This document shows, piece by piece, positions 29,194 to 32,856 of a stretch of 32,856 nucleotides of DNA. The DNA is from Acetofilamentum sp. GTDB lineage: Bacteria > Bacteroidota > Bacteroidia > Bacteroidales > JAFGUD01. The stretch spans positions 1 to 32,856 of the forward strand of contig DYKL01000004.1 in assembly GCA_020722645.1 (NCBI GenBank). Reading direction: 5' to 3'. The notes under the pieces are model-generated. The model worked only from the letters and a program-made list of their open reading frames with translations, did not search any database and was not told where the DNA came from. The position numbers were made by a program, and so were the translations under genes. The stretch's first letter is position 1. The number at the start of each line of letters is the position of its first letter.

Positions 29194-30039
29194 ATGGGAA
29201 AAAAGGACAATAATATAGGAAACACAAAAAGTAATAGGTTTAAAATGGTCATTTTTGATGAAGTTTCTTTAAAAGAAAGATTCAATTTTTCTTTATCAAA
29301 AATAAATTTATTCACTTATCTTGGAATAGCATTCATTTTATTGAGCTTTCTTGTTGGCTTATTGCTTATTTACACACCTTTGAAATATCTTTTGCCTCCG
29401 GTTGAAAATTACGCATTGGAAAAAAAGATTGTTCAGAATTATATTTTGATTGATTCTCTCGAAAAACAAATAATTCAAAGAGATTATTATTTTGATCAGA
29501 TAAAAAACATCATAACCAAAGATAATTTGCTGCTTTACGGCAATACTGATTCTATTGACGAAAGCGACATTTTGACTCAAAGTCAAAAAGATTCTATTTT
29601 GAATGAACTTATAGAAAGAGACAAAAACAGTCTGAGCATTATAAGAGATGAGCAAGGATTATCGGGCGAAAATTTATATTTTGTAAAACCATTGTCTGGA
29701 GCTATTTCAAACGGTTTTAATCCGAAAAAATCGCATAACGGAATTGATATTGTTGCCCCCGAAGGCACTCCTGTTCTATCTACATTGCAAGGAACAGTTA
29801 TTCTGGCTACTTGGAGCGTTAATTCCGGTTATATAATTCAAATTCAGCATCCAAATAATTTTATTTCTGTCTATAAACATAATGCCGAAATTTTGAAAAA
29901 AGAAGGAGATAAAGTAATAGCAGGAGAACCGATTGCTTTGACAGGTAATACAGGGCAAGAAACAGACAAACCTCATTTGCATTTTGAAATCTGGCAAAAC
30001 GGAGTTCCGGTTGACCCAACCGAATTTATAAATTTTTAA
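29194..30039 (+). CDS. M23 (LytM) metallopeptidase, membrane anchored
   Basis: N-terminal TM; SHNGIDIVAPEGTPV ... GNTGQETDKPHLHFEIWQNGVPVDP with intact HxxxD and HxH-type ligands. Confidence 0.9.
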   Translation: MGKKDNNIGNTKSNRFKMVIFDEVSLKERFNFSLSKINLFTYLGIAFILLSFLVGLLLIYTPLKYLLPPVENYALEKKIVQNYILIDSLEKQIIQRDYYFDQIKNIITKDNLLLYGNTDSIDESDILTQSQKDSILNELIERDKNSLSIIRDEQGLSGENLYFVKPLSGAISNGFNPKKSHNGIDIVAPEGTPVLSTLQGTVILATWSVNSGYIIQIQHPNNFISVYKHNAEILKKEGDKVIAGEPIALTGNTGQETDKPHLHFEIWQNGVPVDPTEFINF

Positions 30040-30047
30040 AAGTTTTT

Positions 30048-31208
30048 ATGTCCAAAAATATTGCAATTCTGGGCTCTACAGGCTCTATCGGAAAACAAAC
30101 TATTGAAGTTGTAGAACAAAATCCTGATTTGTTTAGAATAGTTGTTTTAACTGCAAATAGAAATTTTAATTTATTAATTGAGCAAGCACAAAAAATTAAA
30201 CCAAAATACGTTGTAATAGCTGACAATAAGCATTACAATGACGTAAAAAAAGCATTAAACTGTTTCGATATTGAAGTTTTATACGGAGATGAAAATGTCG
30301 CTAATGTTACAGTTTTAAATGAAGTTGATTTTGTACTTGTTGCATTAGTAGGATATTCTGCTCTTATTCCAACAATTAAAGCCATTGAAAACAAAAAGAA
30401 TATTGCTTTGGCAAATAAAGAAGCATTAGTTGTTGCAGGTGATATTATCACAAAAATCGCTCAAAAAAACAACATTAAATTACTACCGGTTGATTCAGAA
30501 CATTCAGCTATTTTTCAATGCCTTAGTGGTGAAGATTATTCTCAAATCGAAAAAATTTATTTAACTGCTTCCGGTGGTCCTTTCAGAGGTTATAGTTATA
30601 ATCAGTTAGAAAATGTTACGGTAAAACAAGCTTTGAAGCATCCTAACTGGTCAATGGGATCAAAAATAACTATTGATTCAGCTACAATGATGAACAAAGG
30701 TCTTGAAATGATTGAAGCTAAATGGCTTTTCGACCTCAAACCAGAGCAAATTCAAGTTATTGTTCATAAACAATCAATTATTCATTCTATTGTTCAGTTT
30801 ATTGATGGTTCTATGAAAGCTCAAATGGGATTACCTGATATGAAATTACCCATACAATATGCACTTGCGTACCCTCAGCGTATTTACTCTCCGTTTAAGA
30901 GGTTTTCTTTTTTGGATTATTCACAGTTTGATTTTCAATTGCCTGATTTTGAAGTTTTTAAATGTTTATCTTTGGCAGAATATGCTTTGATTAAAGGTGG
31001 TAATATTCCTTGTATTCTAAATGCTGCTAACGAAGTTGCTGTTGATGCTTTTTTAAATGAAAAAATTAAGTTTTTGCAGATACCTCAGACTATAGAAAAC
31101 ACCATTGAAAAAATAGGTTTTAAAGATAATCTGAATCTCGAAGAATATATTCTGACTGATAAAGAATCAAGAATTGTTGCAAGTGAATTTATTAACACTA
31201 AATTTTAA
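30048..31208 (+). CDS. dxr: 1-deoxy-D-xylulose-5-phosphate reductoisomerase
   Basis: IAILGSTGSIGKQTIEVV, ALANKEALVVAGD, LPVDSEHSAIFQCL, TASGGPFRGY, HPNWSMGSKITIDSATMMNKGLEMIEAKWLF. Confidence 0.97.
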   Translation: MSKNIAILGSTGSIGKQTIEVVEQNPDLFRIVVLTANRNFNLLIEQAQKIKPKYVVIADNKHYNDVKKALNCFDIEVLYGDENVANVTVLNEVDFVLVALVGYSALIPTIKAIENKKNIALANKEALVVAGDIITKIAQKNNIKLLPVDSEHSAIFQCLSGEDYSQIEKIYLTASGGPFRGYSYNQLENVTVKQALKHPNWSMGSKITIDSATMMNKGLEMIEAKWLFDLKPEQIQVIVHKQSIIHSIVQFIDGSMKAQMGLPDMKLPIQYALAYPQRIYSPFKRFSFLDYSQFDFQLPDFEVFKCLSLAEYALIKGGNIPCILNAANEVAVDAFLNEKIKFLQIPQTIENTIEKIGFKDNLNLEEYILTDKESRIVASEFINTKF

Positions 31209-32222
31209 TTGATGATTTTGGTTACTGGTGCAACAGGAAATTTAGGCTCTCACCTACTCTATCATTTACTTCAGGAGAATGAAAAAGTTGTTGCATTATA
31301 CCGAAATGAAAAGAAAAAGCAGAATGTTCTTGAAATTTTCGGTTATTATTCAGAAAATCCTGAAAAGATGTTCGAAAAAATTGCGTGGCGTAAAGCAGAT
31401 TTAACTGACGTTTTAAGTCTCGAAAATGCTTTTGAAGGTATCACATCAGTTTTTCACTGCGCTGCAATTGTTGGCTTTAAAAATAGAAAATATGAGCAAT
31501 ACCGCTTGAATAACATCGTTGGGACTACCAATATTGTTAATCTGGCTATTGATTTTAATGTCAAAAAACTTGTATATGTTAGTTCCATCGCTGCATTGGG
31601 TGTTAATAAAGAAGGCTTGACAACCGAAGAACATCACATCAATCCTGATAATGTTACTTCTTTTTATTCAAAATCAAAATATTATGCTGAATTAGAAGTT
31701 TGGAGAGGAATGCAGGAAGGTTTAAATGCCGTTATAATAAATCCGTCAGTTATATTAGCACCATATTCTTTTTCAGGTTTTACCGAAAAAATAATAAAAT
31801 TTGTAATTAGAAAAGGCATAAAATATTATACTTGCGGAAAAAAAGGTTATGTCGATGTTAATGATGTTGCAAAAATAGCAATTGACTTAATGAAAAGCGA
31901 CATATCAGGTGAAAGGTTTATCTTAAATTCGCAAAATTTGAGCTTCAAATCTGTTTTTGATTTAATAAATCGTAAAATTGGTAAACCTTATTCCGAAAAA
32001 AAAATCAAAAAAAGTACATTAATAGCATTAAAACATATACTGAACGTCTTTACATTCGGAAAATCTTTATTGAATAATCAGTTAATTTTTTATGCGGTAA
32101 ATGATGAGCTTTATTCAAGCGAAAAGTTAAAAAATGCTATTGATGTCAATTTTAAAACAGTCAGAGAATCAATAGATTATATTGTAGATATTTATAGGAA
32201 AAAATTGAGTTTAGAGTTATAA
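31209..32222 (+). CDS. NAD-dependent epimerase/dehydratase-family protein (extended SDR)
   Basis: MILVTGATGNLGSHLLYHLL, VFHCAAIVGF, YVSSIAALG, YSKSKYYAE. Confidence 0.9.
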   Translation: MMILVTGATGNLGSHLLYHLLQENEKVVALYRNEKKKQNVLEIFGYYSENPEKMFEKIAWRKADLTDVLSLENAFEGITSVFHCAAIVGFKNRKYEQYRLNNIVGTTNIVNLAIDFNVKKLVYVSSIAALGVNKEGLTTEEHHINPDNVTSFYSKSKYYAELEVWRGMQEGLNAVIINPSVILAPYSFSGFTEKIIKFVIRKGIKYYTCGKKGYVDVNDVAKIAIDLMKSDISGERFILNSQNLSFKSVFDLINRKIGKPYSEKKIKKSTLIALKHILNVFTFGKSLLNNQLIFYAVNDELYSSEKLKNAIDVNFKTVRESIDYIVDIYRKKLSLEL

Positions 32223-32350
32223 AGTTAAAAGTTTAAGGTTCATAAAGTTTGTAAAGTTGTGCCGTTTGTAAAGTTAATGTGTTAGACGAGTTCAACTATG
32301 CTCTTTTAACTTTTAGACCCTTTCAGGGCAAGTTTTATAAACTTTCAACT
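32218..32350. repeat. Intergenic ATAAAGTT/GTAAAGTT repeat element bounded by an imperfect inverted repeat
   Basis: AGTTAAAAGTTTA (32223-32235) vs TAAACTTTCAACT (32338-32350), 12/13 complementary; internal CATAAAGTTT GTAAAGTTGT ... GTAAAGTTAATG units similar to 381-417. Confidence 0.5.
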
Positions 32351-32357
32351 AATTCAT

Positions 32358-32588
32358 TTATTCTTTGGGTTTTTTCATTATAGCGTAAATTTCAAAGCCA
32401 AAGCCGAAGACAACAATAATGGTTGCAAGAACAATTCTGCGGAAGTTGAAAATTTCAGGGTTAAAAACATTAGGGTCTTTGCTGCCGCCACCTGCCATTA
32501 AAATAAAACCGAAAATTATAATAGCAAAGCCTATAGCCAATAAAATGAAGTTTTGTTTACCAAATGGAAAATCAATTTTAGGTGACAT
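32358..32588 (-). CDS. DUF3098-family small membrane protein
   Basis: MSPKIDFPFGKQNFILLAIGFAIIIFGFILMAGGGSKDPNVFNPEIFNFRRIVLATIIVVFGFGFEIYAIM; track ORF extends to 32624 but MSPKIDF is the likely start. Confidence 0.85.
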   Translation of the reverse strand: MSPKIDFPFGKQNFILLAIGFAIIIFGFILMAGGGSKDPNVFNPEIFNFRRIVLATIIVVFGFGFEIYAIMKKPKE

Positions 32589-32672
32589 AATGCAAGATTT
32601 AAAAAATTTGCGACAAAAATACAATATTTTGTTTAAAATCCTAATATTTTTGTTCTTAAAAAATCTTTTTTA

Positions 32673-32777
32673 TCATTCAACAAAAAAATCAACTGCTCCA
32701 CAAGTTTTTTTATCCGATTGTAAATAAACAATATATGTCTCTCCGTTTACAGTTGCTTTAAAATTTGATGGATATTT
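32673..32777 (-). pseudogene. Possible C-terminal remnant of a protein-coding gene (KYPSNFKATVNGETYIVYLQSDKKTCGAVDFFVE*)
   Basis: Short minus-strand open frame with protein-like composition and no start codon; upstream in-frame stops. Confidence 0.25.
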
Positions 32778-32831
32778 TCAATTTCAAGGATGTTTTATAT
32801 TGCCTTAAATCCGCAAGTCTTTTCGTAAGTG

Positions 32832-32855
32832 GTTGCAGGTGAAAACACCTGCAAC
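32832..32855. repeat. GC-rich perfect hairpin GTTGCAGGTG-AAAA-CACCTGCAAC (REP/RAYT-like)
   Basis: 10-bp perfect stem with tetraloop, markedly GC-rich for this AT-rich window, at the window edge. Confidence 0.7.
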
Positions 32856-32856
32856 A

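Noticed and set aside
32419-32727. 102-aa plus-strand ORF overlapping DUF3098
   Set aside because: Antisense to a recognisable DUF3098 gene; the sequence looks like a translated complement of a hydrophobic protein.

Overview
AT-rich 32.9 kb chromosomal segment of a Bacteroidota (Bacteroidales-like) bacterium. The assignment rests on a T9SS-type C-terminal sorting domain, DUF4175/DUF4292/DUF3098 families, TAnnTTTG-type promoters and overall gene content. Most of the window is core genome. A long minus-strand block (about 24.7 kb down to 0.6 kb) includes rpiB, an Rrf2 regulator, a flippase, dut, a sugar nucleotidyltransferase, a TPR protein, DUF4292, a degenerate LytM protein, DUF4175, an ATPase-type anti-sigma-like protein, ybeY, mnmG, ade, a polyprenyl synthase, a hemerythrin-tailed sensor and a radical SAM protein. 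A plus-strand block (25.6-32.2 kb) includes nadA, a MORN-repeat protein, ruvB, an M23 peptidase, dxr and an epimerase. The most interesting signals are non-coding: (i) two perfect 16-bp TGTTCCACGTGGAACA palindromes between ade and mnmG that match the ParB parS consensus; (ii) an 845-bp, very AT-rich intergenic region at the point where gene orientation flips from mostly minus to mostly plus, carrying DnaA-box-like 9-mers and nested inverted repeats, which makes it a replication-origin candidate; (iii) a perfect 16-bp inverted repeat inside the ade coding region; (iv) a REP/RAYT-like GC-rich hairpin at the right edge and short intergenic repeats near both ends. No CRISPR, rRNA, tRNA or complete mobile element was recognised. 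All calls are by eye; no database search was run.
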